NCBI GenBank assembly: GCA_964347035.1
Contig: CAYFXE010000026.1
Coordinates: 1 to 42,755, forward strand
Reading direction: 5' to 3'
Length of the DNA: 42,755 nt
Origin: CAYFXE01 sp964347035
Lineage (GTDB): Bacteria > Acidobacteriota > Aminicenantia > Aminicenantales > Aminicenantaceae
This document shows positions 26,465 through 34,552 of this stretch, piece after piece. The notes under the pieces were generated by a model. The model was not told the origin of the DNA and made no database searches. It saw only the letters and a list, made by a program, of their open reading frames with translations. Each line of letters begins with the position of its first letter. The first letter of the stretch is position 1. Made by a program: the position numbers and the translations under genes.

Positions 26465-28315
26465 TCAACCAGCAGAGCCGCCTCCTCCGCCACCTCCTCC
26501 ACCGCCGCCACCGCTAAATCCGCCGCCGCCACCTGAGGAATAATGGGCCGCGGCCGCACTCGCCTGTTGGATGGAGGTGGACATCGATTCGATGCTCTGG
26601 ATCATGCTTTCGATCCGGCCGGTGCTGATGAACGTACCCCGGTTAAATCCATAATACCAGACTGGGGCGACTGCCCGATCATCCTTGAGGATGACGGGAA
26701 GCATGTCGATGATCTTTTTAGCGTTTCCGAAGATGATCCCAAAAACAAGGTAATGCTCCCAAAGCTTGTACGACTCAGGAGGGAGTTTTTTGAAACTTGA
26801 AAAATCGTCTAAGAAACGCTCAAGGGCCTTCCACAGCTCGTTTTCCCGGGCCCAGTGGATATCCCTCCGCTTGATTTTGGGGATCAGGATGGCGGCCAGT
26901 ACGATGAGAATAATATTCAATGTCAAGATAGCCACTGGGAACGTCAAAGCCATGAAAATGTTCTTCATTCTTGTGCTTTTTGGCTCGATAAACTCCAGTT
27001 TCTTGGCTTCTGTCTCGATCAACTTCTGCCACTCTTTATACCATTTCTGGAACTCGCGTGGTTTTTTCTCGAAGTATTCTTTGAGCTCTTCCAGATCAAA
27101 TTTTGCTTCGTTTTGTTCGGCATGTTCCACGACCGTGACAAACAGGAGCTTCAGGAACTCAACTTCGTAGGGAAACAATCCAGGATCCTGGTGGAAGTCT
27201 TTTTTGAGGATCACTGAGGTCCGTATTTCCTGCTTGGTTCTGAAGAGGCGTCTGACCTCGACTATTTGATCGTCCAGTTCAACATAACCCCGACGGGCCA
27301 GGTCAAATAGCGTGGCGGTGAAGCTCCGTGGAGTCACCTCTCGGCCTTCGCGAAGGAGCATCTCGACCAGAGCCGGGGAGAGTTTTGACGGAAGCTCGCG
27401 GTGATATTCTGGGAAATCCTCGAACTCATAATCCTTGCCAACCTTCTTCCAGTAACGCCCGTATAAGAAAAGCCAGATCAGAGATCCGATGATAAGCCAA
27501 ACTCCCCAGATAATCAGAAGGAGTCGGAGGATATTTTTTCTTCTTTGCTGCGTTTCTTGAGCCCTTTTCACCCTATCGACTGTTTCCTGGACAAAACGAG
27601 CCTCCTCCTCCCGGATGGACTGGAGAGTGTGGCGGTTTGAGGGGACACCGTCGACCATCCCCCCCGGCCAGATGAGACGGATTTCGACATGCTGACGGGC
27701 CGCCAGATTGGGCACCGTAAACCGGGCTGTCTTCCGATCAACAATCTCGGCTTTTCCAGAAAGTGGGCCGTGCCCGTAGACCAGGATCTCATCTCTGCTT
27801 TCTACGGCTTGAGGAAGATGAACATCGATGATGACATTCCGGGCAGGTTTGTCCCAGCCGCTCCCGATAATCTTCCAGTAGAGTTCCGAGACATCAGGAT
27901 AGCTGGTTATGCCTCCATTAACGAGATACCGAAAATGAAAAGTCCGCCGGGTGTTGTGGGCGGAATAGTACCATTTGGCCTCGAACTGATTCTTGTTCCG
28001 GGCGATTTCCTTCCTCAGAGGTCGTCCCTGTTCATCAAAAACCTGGAAGTCTTCGATGGTGATATCATATCTGTACCCATCTCTGTTCACTCGAAGCGGT
28101 ATCCACAGCTTGGCCCAGGAAAAACTTCCTTGGAATTCATATGTTCGGTATTCATCGACAGTAAACGATCCATCACGACTGATCTGAACATCAATCCTCA
28201 CCTCGGGAAAGTAAAAGTTCTTCGACTGCCCCTTTACCAAGACGGGCGCACAAATGAAAAAAAGACAGAAAAGGCAAAGGGATGCTGTAAGTCGCGCGGA
28301 TTTATACTTACTCAT
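26465..28315 (-). CDS. DUF2207 membrane protein with glycine-rich C-terminus
   Basis: The 616-aa protein has a signal peptide (LTASLCLFCLFFICAPVLVKG), then an extracytoplasmic beta-rich DUF2207 domain (YFPEVRIDVQISRDGSFTV... up to about residue 225). A membrane helix follows near 265-285 (LLLIIWGVWLIIGSLIWLFL), then a cytoplasmic region with a winged-helix-like part (SPALVEMLLREGREVTPRS). A second hydrophobic stretch lies near 455-480 (ALTFPVAILTLNIILIVLA). The last 24 residues are almost all Gly and Ser, the usual end of this family. Function is unknown. The ATG at 28315 has only a short AAGGA, and a CATAAT box lies 8 nt upstream. No terminator was seen. Confidence 0.9.
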   Translation of the reverse strand: MSKYKSARLTASLCLFCLFFICAPVLVKGQSKNFYFPEVRIDVQISRDGSFTVDEYRTYEFQGSFSWAKLWIPLRVNRDGYRYDITIEDFQVFDEQGRPLRKEIARNKNQFEAKWYYSAHNTRRTFHFRYLVNGGITSYPDVSELYWKIIGSGWDKPARNVIIDVHLPQAVESRDEILVYGHGPLSGKAEIVDRKTARFTVPNLAARQHVEIRLIWPGGMVDGVPSNRHTLQSIREEEARFVQETVDRVKRAQETQQRRKNILRLLLIIWGVWLIIGSLIWLFLYGRYWKKVGKDYEFEDFPEYHRELPSKLSPALVEMLLREGREVTPRSFTATLFDLARRGYVELDDQIVEVRRLFRTKQEIRTSVILKKDFHQDPGLFPYEVEFLKLLFVTVVEHAEQNEAKFDLEELKEYFEKKPREFQKWYKEWQKLIETEAKKLEFIEPKSTRMKNIFMALTFPVAILTLNIILIVLAAILIPKIKRRDIHWARENELWKALERFLDDFSSFKKLPPESYKLWEHYLVFGIIFGNAKKIIDMLPVILKDDRAVAPVWYYGFNRGTFISTGRIESMIQSIESMSTSIQQASAAAAHYSSGGGGGFSGGGGGGGGGGGGSAG

Positions 28316-28500
28316 GATCCTTTATTATGAAGCTCTCCATTAGTGTACAAAGATGGATAATTATGTCAAATTAAGCCACTCAACCTAAGAATCCTGATCC
28401 AATCATTTTTCGGATAAGGACTATAAGGATGAAGGCAGTGAAGTAATGAAATGGCATTATGTTGAGATATCAGCCGGTGAAGGCTGTCAAATTCGTCCGG

Positions 28501-28698
28501 CTATTTTCTGCCCCCACCCAGAACGCGAGCAGGAAGGGTGATGATGGCTTTGAGCAACTGGAACACGGCATCCACCGTGATCCCGATCAGTCGGAAAGGA
28601 AGAAGTAGAAGCCAGACTATCGGGTACAGAATTAGGGCAAGAAGAGCAAGCGGCCAACAGAAAACCAGCAGAAGCAGCCAAAGCAGAAATTTAGTCAA
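28501..28698 (-). CDS. Small hydrophobic membrane protein, TTG start
   Basis: This 65-aa protein is Leu-rich, with one or two membrane helices (LLWLLLLVFCWPLALLALIL and YPIVWLLLLPF), an amphipathic stretch (AVFQLLKAIITLPARVL) and a GGGRK end. The sequence has the regular pattern of a conserved family of tiny inner-membrane proteins, which I know from other genomes only as hypothetical. The start is TTG at 28698, with TGGAGG 6 nt upstream; no ATG is in frame. It lies between the DUF2207 gene (185 nt downstream) and the CDF gene (136 nt upstream) on the same strand. Function is unknown; helper to a membrane complex is a guess. Confidence 0.72.
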   Translation of the reverse strand: MTKFLLWLLLLVFCWPLALLALILYPIVWLLLLPFRLIGITVDAVFQLLKAIITLPARVLGGGRK

Positions 28699-28704
28699 TT
28701 TTGA

Positions 28705-28710
28705 CCTCCA
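28705..28710 (-). promoter_or_regulatory. Ribosome-binding site for the 65-aa membrane protein
   Basis: TGGAGG on the minus strand lies 6 nt before TTG (28698-28696). It is the main evidence that this small frame is translated. Confidence 0.7.
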
Positions 28711-28834
28711 TTATCCTGTCGGTTGTCGAAAACAGGCTTTATCCTTTCATCTATCTTCCGTATCTGTAAACGAAAATGACAGGAAAAAAGTTTAGCCATC
28801 CTCATTCCAAATTAAATATCGGCCTCTCTCGTTA

Positions 28835-29743
28835 TCATTTGTTTTCGGCTTCCAAATAGATCTTAGCATTCGGGATTATCTGCTTGATTTTTCCTTCGAT
28901 CTTATCGTTGAGTTTTTCCAGCTCCTCCACGACCAACTCATCCCTGTAATTGATCTCCATCGTCACCAGAACCTCTTCAGGGCTGAGATGCATGGTTTTG
29001 AGGCTGATGATTTTATTAACCTCTTCGAAGGAATTCACAGCCTTAAGAATTCTCCTTCTTTTTTGTGGAGATACGGCCTCCCCAACCAAGAGTTTTTTCG
29101 TTTCGAAGGCGAGAAACAAGGCGAATATCATCAGCAAAACACCGATTATGACCGAAGCGATGCCATCGATGACTAAAACTCCTGTCAAACGCACGAGCGT
29201 TATGGCTACAGCAGCGATCAACAGTCCGAGGATGGCTAAGGAATCCTCGACGAAAACAGTTAAGGTCGTCGGGTCCTTGCTGCATTTCATGGTTTCGAGA
29301 AAACCACAATGCTGCTCTTCCTTCATTTCCCTCAATAAATTCTTGATAGCGTACCGTAAAGCGATGCCCTCAAACACAAGGCCAACACCTATAGCCAAGT
29401 AGGCCAAGCCAATATGGCTTATAGGCTCAGGATACTGAAACTTGTGATATCCTTCCCTGATGGAGAGCACCCCCGCCACGCCAAAAAGGATGATGGCCAC
29501 CACGAACGACCAGAAAAACTGTTCTTTACCGTATCCGAATCGATGACGTTCATCAGGTTCCTTCTGGCTCCTCCTTAAACCATACAGAAGAAGGACTTGG
29601 TTCATAGTATCTGAAATAGAATGATAGCTCTCGGCCAGCATCGAAGACGACCGGCTCAGCACCGCCGCGACTAACTTGAAGATGGCGATGCCGAGGTTTC
29701 CGAACAATGCCGCCAGCACTGCCTTCTTGCTCTTATGTTCCAC
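28835..29743 (-). CDS. Cation diffusion facilitator (CDF) family transporter
   Basis: The 302-aa protein has six predicted membrane helices and a C-terminal cytoplasmic ferredoxin-like domain (HLSPEEVLVTMEINYRD). Helix 2 carries ESYHSISDT with H41 and D45. Helix 5 carries FVEDSLAILG with E166 and D167, while the position four before D167 is Val rather than the usual His. This EDS form is seen in the ZnT9-like branch. Family knowledge: CDF proteins export divalent metals by proton antiport, but the altered helix-5 site makes the metal uncertain. The start is GTG at 29743, with a weak AAAGG upstream and no nearby in-frame ATG. It is divergent from the permease gene at 29928. Confidence 0.92.
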   Translation of the reverse strand: MEHKSKKAVLAALFGNLGIAIFKLVAAVLSRSSSMLAESYHSISDTMNQVLLLYGLRRSQKEPDERHRFGYGKEQFFWSFVVAIILFGVAGVLSIREGYHKFQYPEPISHIGLAYLAIGVGLVFEGIALRYAIKNLLREMKEEQHCGFLETMKCSKDPTTLTVFVEDSLAILGLLIAAVAITLVRLTGVLVIDGIASVIIGVLLMIFALFLAFETKKLLVGEAVSPQKRRRILKAVNSFEEVNKIISLKTMHLSPEEVLVTMEINYRDELVVEELEKLNDKIEGKIKQIIPNAKIYLEAENK

Positions 29744-29889
29744 GTCTAATTCAAGCCTTTCTCTTTTTAGTTCTCACTCTTTCTCTTAGGATATGGAACA
29801 ATCAGCCTGGAGAAAAACCGCTCTGACCGCCGTTCCGCTGCCATTATTATATCAACCTCATTCTCTTATAGCCATCATTCCCTTTATTC

Positions 29890-29918
29890 TTGACTAAGGA
29901 GAAAGGGGAAAGTACAAT
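29890..29918 (+). promoter_or_regulatory. sigma70-type promoter of the IT-superfamily permease gene, probably leaderless
   Basis: TTGACT (29890-29895) and TACAAT (29913-29918) each match the consensus at five of six positions and are 17 nt apart. The ATG of the permease starts at 29928, 9 nt after the -10 box. The AAGGAG at 29896-29901 lies within the promoter spacer and would not be transcribed. The geometry copies that at 431-468. Confidence 0.65.
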
Positions 29919-29927
29919 TGCCGCAGC

Positions 29928-31256
29928 ATGTCCCTACCGCAAGCGACACTCCAGATCGGCCTCATCCTGATCATCATGGCCATCGCCTATGGCCTGGCCA
30001 AAGCCAAGAAGCTTTCTGTCGAACTGAGCATGCTGGCGGCGGCTGTTGCCGGGGGCATAGCTGGTGCCTTCATACGGACACCACCTCTAAGCCACCTCGC
30101 CAGACACCTAGTCGAGGGGTCATTCACCTACCTGGATGTCATTCTGGTTTTTACAACAGCGACCATCTTCATGGCCATCATCAGCGAATCGGGTGGAGTG
30201 AATTATGTTGTCCGGGGAACGATCAAATATTTTTACAACACAAGAACGATCGCCCTGCTTCTGCTGATGATCATGATCCTCATTCCCGGAGCCTTGACTG
30301 GAGCGGGCAGTGTGTCTTTACTCGTCGTGGGGGCGCCTACAGCTCTCGCTCTGGGTTATCTTGGAATCCCACGGAAAAGGGTAGCCGCCATCCTGTTCAT
30401 CATCGCCGGTCTCAGCGCTGCCGCACCGCCTGTCAACATCTGGGCCATGATCGTCTGTGCCGGGACAGCCATCCCGTATGTTGGGTTCGAGCTTCCTTTG
30501 GGTATCCCTGTCCTTCTGCTGGGGACATTCACCATCCTCACGCTTGGCTGGAAAAGAGAACATCGGCTGGACAAACGGAAAGTCCTGGAGGAAATGCCTG
30601 AAGTCCCGGCCAAGATGAGTTGGTGGCGAATCCTTATTCCCTTCTTCGTATTTTTTGGCCTGATTATCGTCTACAGAATCTTGCCGTTCGCCGTACCGAT
30701 CCTCGGTCTTCCTCTGGAATTTGCCCTCGCCGGGGCTGTGGCCCTTATGCTGAGTCCGAAAAGAATCAACATCCTCAAGCTCTCGAGAGATACGGTCAAA
30801 CGTCTTCTCCCTCTTTTGGCTACGATGGCTGTTGTCGGGAGTCTCCAGCAAATCATGACCGTTACCGGAGTGCGGGGTCTGCTGTCGTTTGCTGTCATCA
30901 GCGCACCTCTTATCGTCCTTTTCATCGCTCTGACCATCATCATTCCCGTATCCGAGGGTGTTCTCACCTACGGAGCGGCCGCTGTATTTGGCATTCCCCT
31001 CATCTGGTATTTGGATTCGATAGGACTGCATGCTACTGTAGCTATTGCCGGGTTAAGCTTCCTGTGGCCGTTGGGTGATGGACTCCCACCCACGGCTCTG
31101 ATCGGGCGCCTGAGTGTCATGGTTTCTGACTACAAGGAGTCCTACTGGAGCTTCTTGAAAGCCACCTGGCTCCCCTGGATTGTTATCACGGTCGTCGGGA
31201 TTCTGATGGTTGTTTTCAGTGCCCGACTCGATTTTCTCGTCAAATGGAGTATGTAG
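29928..31256 (+). CDS. IT-superfamily permease (TRAP-DctM/citrate-transporter-like)
   Basis: The 442-aa integral membrane protein has about 11-12 helices arranged as two similar halves. Motifs typical of ion-transporter-superfamily permeases are seen: PGALTGAGSVSLLVVGAP in the first half, the helix-break GLSAAAPPVNIWA, and PVSEGVLTYGAAAVFGIP plus LWPLGDGLPPTALIGRL in the second. Family knowledge: such permeases move dicarboxylates, citrate, gluconate or related anions in the inner membrane. No TRAP-type binding protein or DctQ gene is next to it. The ATG at 29928 is the only start in this frame after an in-frame stop at 29895, and it has no usable ribosome-binding site. The stop is 13 nt before a 51-aa membrane protein, so a three-gene operon with the metallo-deacylase is likely. 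Confidence 0.85.
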   Translation: MSLPQATLQIGLILIIMAIAYGLAKAKKLSVELSMLAAAVAGGIAGAFIRTPPLSHLARHLVEGSFTYLDVILVFTTATIFMAIISESGGVNYVVRGTIKYFYNTRTIALLLLMIMILIPGALTGAGSVSLLVVGAPTALALGYLGIPRKRVAAILFIIAGLSAAAPPVNIWAMIVCAGTAIPYVGFELPLGIPVLLLGTFTILTLGWKREHRLDKRKVLEEMPEVPAKMSWWRILIPFFVFFGLIIVYRILPFAVPILGLPLEFALAGAVALMLSPKRINILKLSRDTVKRLLPLLATMAVVGSLQQIMTVTGVRGLLSFAVISAPLIVLFIALTIIIPVSEGVLTYGAAAVFGIPLIWYLDSIGLHATVAIAGLSFLWPLGDGLPPTALIGRLSVMVSDYKESYWSFLKATWLPWIVITVVGILMVVFSARLDFLVKWSM

Positions 31257-31269
31257 AGGAGGTGACCTC

Positions 31270-31425
31270 ATGCCGATCATCATGATCTTCTACTACATCA
31301 TCAGCGCCTACTTGGCAGCCCTTCTCATCTGGAATTTTATCCGAGAGAAAAAAAGCATCAACAACATGCTCCTTTATCTGCTGGTCTTGATTCCTCTGAT
31401 TCTCAGGCTTTTAAGGATAAGATAG
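31270..31425 (+). CDS. 51-aa membrane hairpin protein between permease and deacylase
   Basis: This small gene starts at ATG 31270 behind a strong AGGAGG 8 nt upstream, which supports translation. The product has one hydrophobic helix (IIMIFYYIISAYLAALLIW), a short charged turn (FIREKKS) and a second helix (MLLYLLVLIPLILRLL), ending in RIR. It lies 13 nt after the permease and 9 nt before the deacylase gene. Such a tight position suggests a small subunit or stabiliser of the permease, by analogy with the small membrane subunits of tripartite transporters, but it is too short to be DctQ. I do not recognise the family. Confidence 0.8.
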   Translation: MPIIMIFYYIISAYLAALLIWNFIREKKSINNMLLYLLVLIPLILRLLRIR

Positions 31426-31434
31426 AGATAAAAA

Positions 31435-32601
31435 ATGATAACTCATGAATGGAAAGTCAAATCCATCCTGATCGTGGTGGTCATTGCTCTCTTGGTCGTT
31501 TCAGGCATCCAGTTTTACGGACACCGTCATTACAAAACACCGATCATAGCTGGCCCTGGGGTAACGAAAGTCATTCGTTTAAGCGACTATTCTCCCGGGC
31601 TTAAGGGAACCATGGCCGACACCGATGTTTTCTTCCTGGAGGGGAAGGAAGAGGGGGGAACAGTCCTCATCATGGCCAACACCCATTCCAACGAACCGGC
31701 GGCTCTGCTGACAGCTCTAATCTTGTTGGAAAATGTCGTGATCGACCAAGGGACCTTGATCATCATCCCTCAATTCAACCACAGCGGCAGCCGGAATACT
31801 AAACCAGGAGATGGCTATCCGCTTTTTTTCGAAATCCCGACCGATTGGGGATCAAAAAAATTCAGAATGGGAAACCGGAATGCCGCTCCCCTGGATCAAT
31901 GGCCTGATCCGGATGTCTACATCCATTATCCAGACAGACAGCTTCTCTCCTATCTCGATGTCAGGAACACCAACAGGACCTGGCCGGGAAGACCCGACGG
32001 CCCGTTGATGGAAAAAGTCACTTACGGGGCGATGCAGATGATGAGAGAGGAGAAAGTGGATGTGGCCCTAGACATCCACGGTGCTGAAACCATGTTTCCG
32101 GTCACAAACTGCATCGTGGCTCCAGAAAAATCGATGAGAATAGCAACCATGACCTCCCTCACTGTCAAAGCCAGAGAGGGATTCGATAGTCATGTCGAGC
32201 CATCGCCCTCAGGTTTCCGCGGTCTTTCTCACCGGGAGATCGGTGACTTTTCCGAGGCCATGCCTTTTCTGCTGGAGGCCCCTATCCCCTTCCTGGATCA
32301 GCCCACCGGACCAAAAACAGTGGATCTTCTTCTCGATGGGAAGGATCCGTTCCTGCTCAGCCTTGCCAAAAAGGGAAAGTTATTCGTTCCTTATGATGAG
32401 ACGGGGTGGCCGATGTCAAGACGCGTGGGGCAGCACTGCTCGGTTGTCCTCGAGATTTTTCGTCAGTTTACTAGAAAATTCCCGGAGAAAGCGATAAAAG
32501 TCAGGAATGTGCCCCGGTATGCCGAAGTGGTCAAGTACGGCGTCGGGCATTATTATGATAATCCGGACAAAGCTGATCCCAGCCGCGTTTTTTTAAATTG
32601 A
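31435..32601 (+). CDS. M14-type zinc deacylase (succinylglutamate desuccinylase/aspartoacylase family), membrane-anchored or exported
   Basis: The 388-aa product begins with an N-terminal hydrophobic segment (SILIVVVIALLVVSGIQF) acting as a signal or anchor. The zinc site is ANTHSNEPA (H84 and E87) with the third ligand H215 in LDIHGAE, and E281 in FLLEAPIPF is the likely general base. This is the AstE/AspA branch of M14. Family knowledge: members release carboxylic acids from N-acyl amino acids or cut similar small amides. Being exported next to a dicarboxylate-type permease, it may free a diacid or amino acid for uptake. It has no clear ribosome-binding site and starts 9 nt after the small membrane protein, so translational coupling is likely. 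The exact substrate is unknown. Confidence 0.85.
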   Translation: MITHEWKVKSILIVVVIALLVVSGIQFYGHRHYKTPIIAGPGVTKVIRLSDYSPGLKGTMADTDVFFLEGKEEGGTVLIMANTHSNEPAALLTALILLENVVIDQGTLIIIPQFNHSGSRNTKPGDGYPLFFEIPTDWGSKKFRMGNRNAAPLDQWPDPDVYIHYPDRQLLSYLDVRNTNRTWPGRPDGPLMEKVTYGAMQMMREEKVDVALDIHGAETMFPVTNCIVAPEKSMRIATMTSLTVKAREGFDSHVEPSPSGFRGLSHREIGDFSEAMPFLLEAPIPFLDQPTGPKTVDLLLDGKDPFLLSLAKKGKLFVPYDETGWPMSRRVGQHCSVVLEIFRQFTRKFPEKAIKVRNVPRYAEVVKYGVGHYYDNPDKADPSRVFLN

Positions 32602-32737
32602 AAATACTTTTAAAACGAGGCATGATTCGATAGACTATTAGGTCGTCTGAAGAATAAAAAATTTGAACAGGCGAATCTTGAACATCATGTGTTCTTCCGA
32701 TAGACCCTCATATCAATTACCTCACAGGAGATAAAGT

Positions 32738-34498
32738 ATGGCAATGAGGAAACATCTCTTTGTCTTTTTCTCATTCTTCGGATTACTGGCGATTCTGAGT
32801 GCCTTTCTCCTCCGTTCCCCGGGAAAAAGCCAAGAAGAACACTTCCTGGTCGATTATCAAGAAGACGGCTGTACTGTGATCATGGTCGGAAGAGAGGCCT
32901 CTCTCGACGGCTCGACCATCATCTCCCACTCGGCTGACTGCAGCTCCTGCGACTGGACATGGCACCATGTCCCAGCCGCAGATCACGAACTTGGTGAGAT
33001 GCGTAAAATCTACCGTATCCCCCAAACGAAAACATGGCCGCCTGAGGCCGGGTCAAAATGGGAAAGGATCAAGGATAACTTTTCTGGTCTGGAAATTCCC
33101 CAGGTGCCACATACCTATGCCTATCACCACGGTGTCTTCGGGTATATGAACGAGCATCAACTGGCCCTGGCCGAATCCACTATTGGTTGCCAACCCCGAA
33201 TGAGAAATCCAACTCCCACGCCAAAAATGGACATATCCACACTGACTCTGATCGCTATGGAACGATGTCAGACAGCCCGAGAGGCCATCCAACTCATGGG
33301 CTCGCTCGCAGAGAAGTACGGATATGGTTTCCATGACACCGGTGAGATGCTGGCTGTCTCTGATCCGAACGAAGTCTGGGTGTTCGAGATCATGCCTGTG
33401 GGGCCCCTCTGGACTCCTGGTAGCGGAAAGCCAGGAGCTGTTTGGTGCGCTCAACGAGTGCCCGATGGCCAAGTCAGCGTCTGCACCAATGAGTCCAGGA
33501 TCGGAGAGATCGATCTCGAGAACACAGATTATTTTATGGCTTCACCTAATGTTGTTTCCTTTGCTATCGAACATGGCTATTATGACCCAGAAATCGGACA
33601 GCCTTTCAATTGGAAAAAGGCTTACTCCCCTCGAGAAGTCAGCGCTTCAAGCAGCGGAGGAGCCAGAGCCCGCCTCTGGCGATTTTTCGATTTGGTGGCT
33701 CCCTCCCGCCAGTTCAGCCCGAAAACACCGAACATGGAGTTCCCGTTTTCCGTCACACCAGACAAGAAACTTTCCATTCAAGATGTTATCCTGATAACTC
33801 GGGACAAGTACCAAGGGACACCGTTCGATCCAGCGGCCGGACTCAGAGGAGCTCCTTTTGCCAATCCCAACTACCTTCCCCGTGCCTTTATGGTCGAGGG
33901 GCAAAGATACAACTCCCCTCGAACCATCGCTGTCAACAGGGCCGAGTACACAGCTGTCAATCAATGCCGCGCTTGGCTGCCAGACCCGATCGGTGGCATC
34001 ATCTGGCTCTCCTGGGGTTCGACCGACACTTCGTGTTATGTTCCGCTTTATGCGGGAATCACAGAGATTCCCCGGTCCTTCAACATCGGTGACCACTGGA
34101 TTTTCGACAGGAAATCTGCAAGATGGGCCTTTGATTACGTGGATTTCCACACCCAAGTGGCCTATTCCCTGGCCTTGGAGGATGTCAAAAGGGCGCAGAA
34201 AAAATGGGAAAACGCCGCTTTGGAGAGGACTTCAGTGATCGATTCACTAGCCCATGAGCTTTATAAGCAGGATCCAGAGAGAGCGATTCAATTCTTAACC
34301 GATTACTGCCTGAATAATGCCAACCGGGTTGTGGAGGCTTGGTGGGAGTTGGGAGATCATCTCCTCGTCAAGTACAACCATCTTTACCTGTACGAGAAGA
34401 AAAACACAAGACCCCAGCTAATAAAATATCCGGACTGGTGGCTCAAGGAAGTGGTGGAATACCATAACCTCCAGCCTCAACCGGAAAACAAGAAATGA
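32738..34498 (+). CDS. C69-family dipeptidase, exported (first copy)
   Basis: The 586-aa product starts at ATG 32738, with AGGAG 8 nt upstream, and has a signal peptide (LFVFFSFFGLLAILSAFLL). The N-terminal nucleophile motif DGCTVIMVG puts the catalytic Cys at residue 45. In C69 the enzyme is activated by cleavage just before this Cys, and the Asp-Gly that precedes it fits a short propeptide. A DCSSCDWTW segment with a CxxC follows the GSTI motif. Further family blocks are STIGCQPRM, CTNESRIGEID, NYLPRAF and DFHTQVAYSLA. Family knowledge: C69 enzymes are Ntn hydrolases that split dipeptides. A paralogue follows 54 nt downstream. It acts in the periplasm. Confidence 0.93.
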   Translation: MAMRKHLFVFFSFFGLLAILSAFLLRSPGKSQEEHFLVDYQEDGCTVIMVGREASLDGSTIISHSADCSSCDWTWHHVPAADHELGEMRKIYRIPQTKTWPPEAGSKWERIKDNFSGLEIPQVPHTYAYHHGVFGYMNEHQLALAESTIGCQPRMRNPTPTPKMDISTLTLIAMERCQTAREAIQLMGSLAEKYGYGFHDTGEMLAVSDPNEVWVFEIMPVGPLWTPGSGKPGAVWCAQRVPDGQVSVCTNESRIGEIDLENTDYFMASPNVVSFAIEHGYYDPEIGQPFNWKKAYSPREVSASSSGGARARLWRFFDLVAPSRQFSPKTPNMEFPFSVTPDKKLSIQDVILITRDKYQGTPFDPAAGLRGAPFANPNYLPRAFMVEGQRYNSPRTIAVNRAEYTAVNQCRAWLPDPIGGIIWLSWGSTDTSCYVPLYAGITEIPRSFNIGDHWIFDRKSARWAFDYVDFHTQVAYSLALEDVKRAQKKWENAALERTSVIDSLAHELYKQDPERAIQFLTDYCLNNANRVVEAWWELGDHLLVKYNHLYLYEKKNTRPQLIKYPDWWLKEVVEYHNLQPQPENKK

Positions 34499-34520
34499 AA
34501 AAGGGGGCTGTCCCCTTTTT
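34498..34520 (+). terminator. Intrinsic terminator between the two C69 genes
   Basis: A 9-bp perfect stem of AAAAAGGGG and CCCCTTTTT surrounds a 5-nt loop GCTGT and is followed by one more T. It begins at the last base of the first dipeptidase stop codon. It would stop or reduce read-through into the second copy. Because the A tract pairs with the T tract, it could work in both directions. Confidence 0.7.
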
Positions 34521-34552
34521 TAAGGAATAAAATTTTCACAAGGAGGTTAAGC

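Noticed and set aside
29918..30601. 227-aa frame overlapping the start of the permease
   Set aside because: Its composition (His, Arg, Ser, Pro-rich) is that of a shadow frame, and the membrane protein in the other frame is clear.
30318..31031. 237-aa minus-strand frame opposite the permease
   Set aside because: It is highly charged and low in complexity, antisense to transmembrane coding, with no ribosome-binding site.
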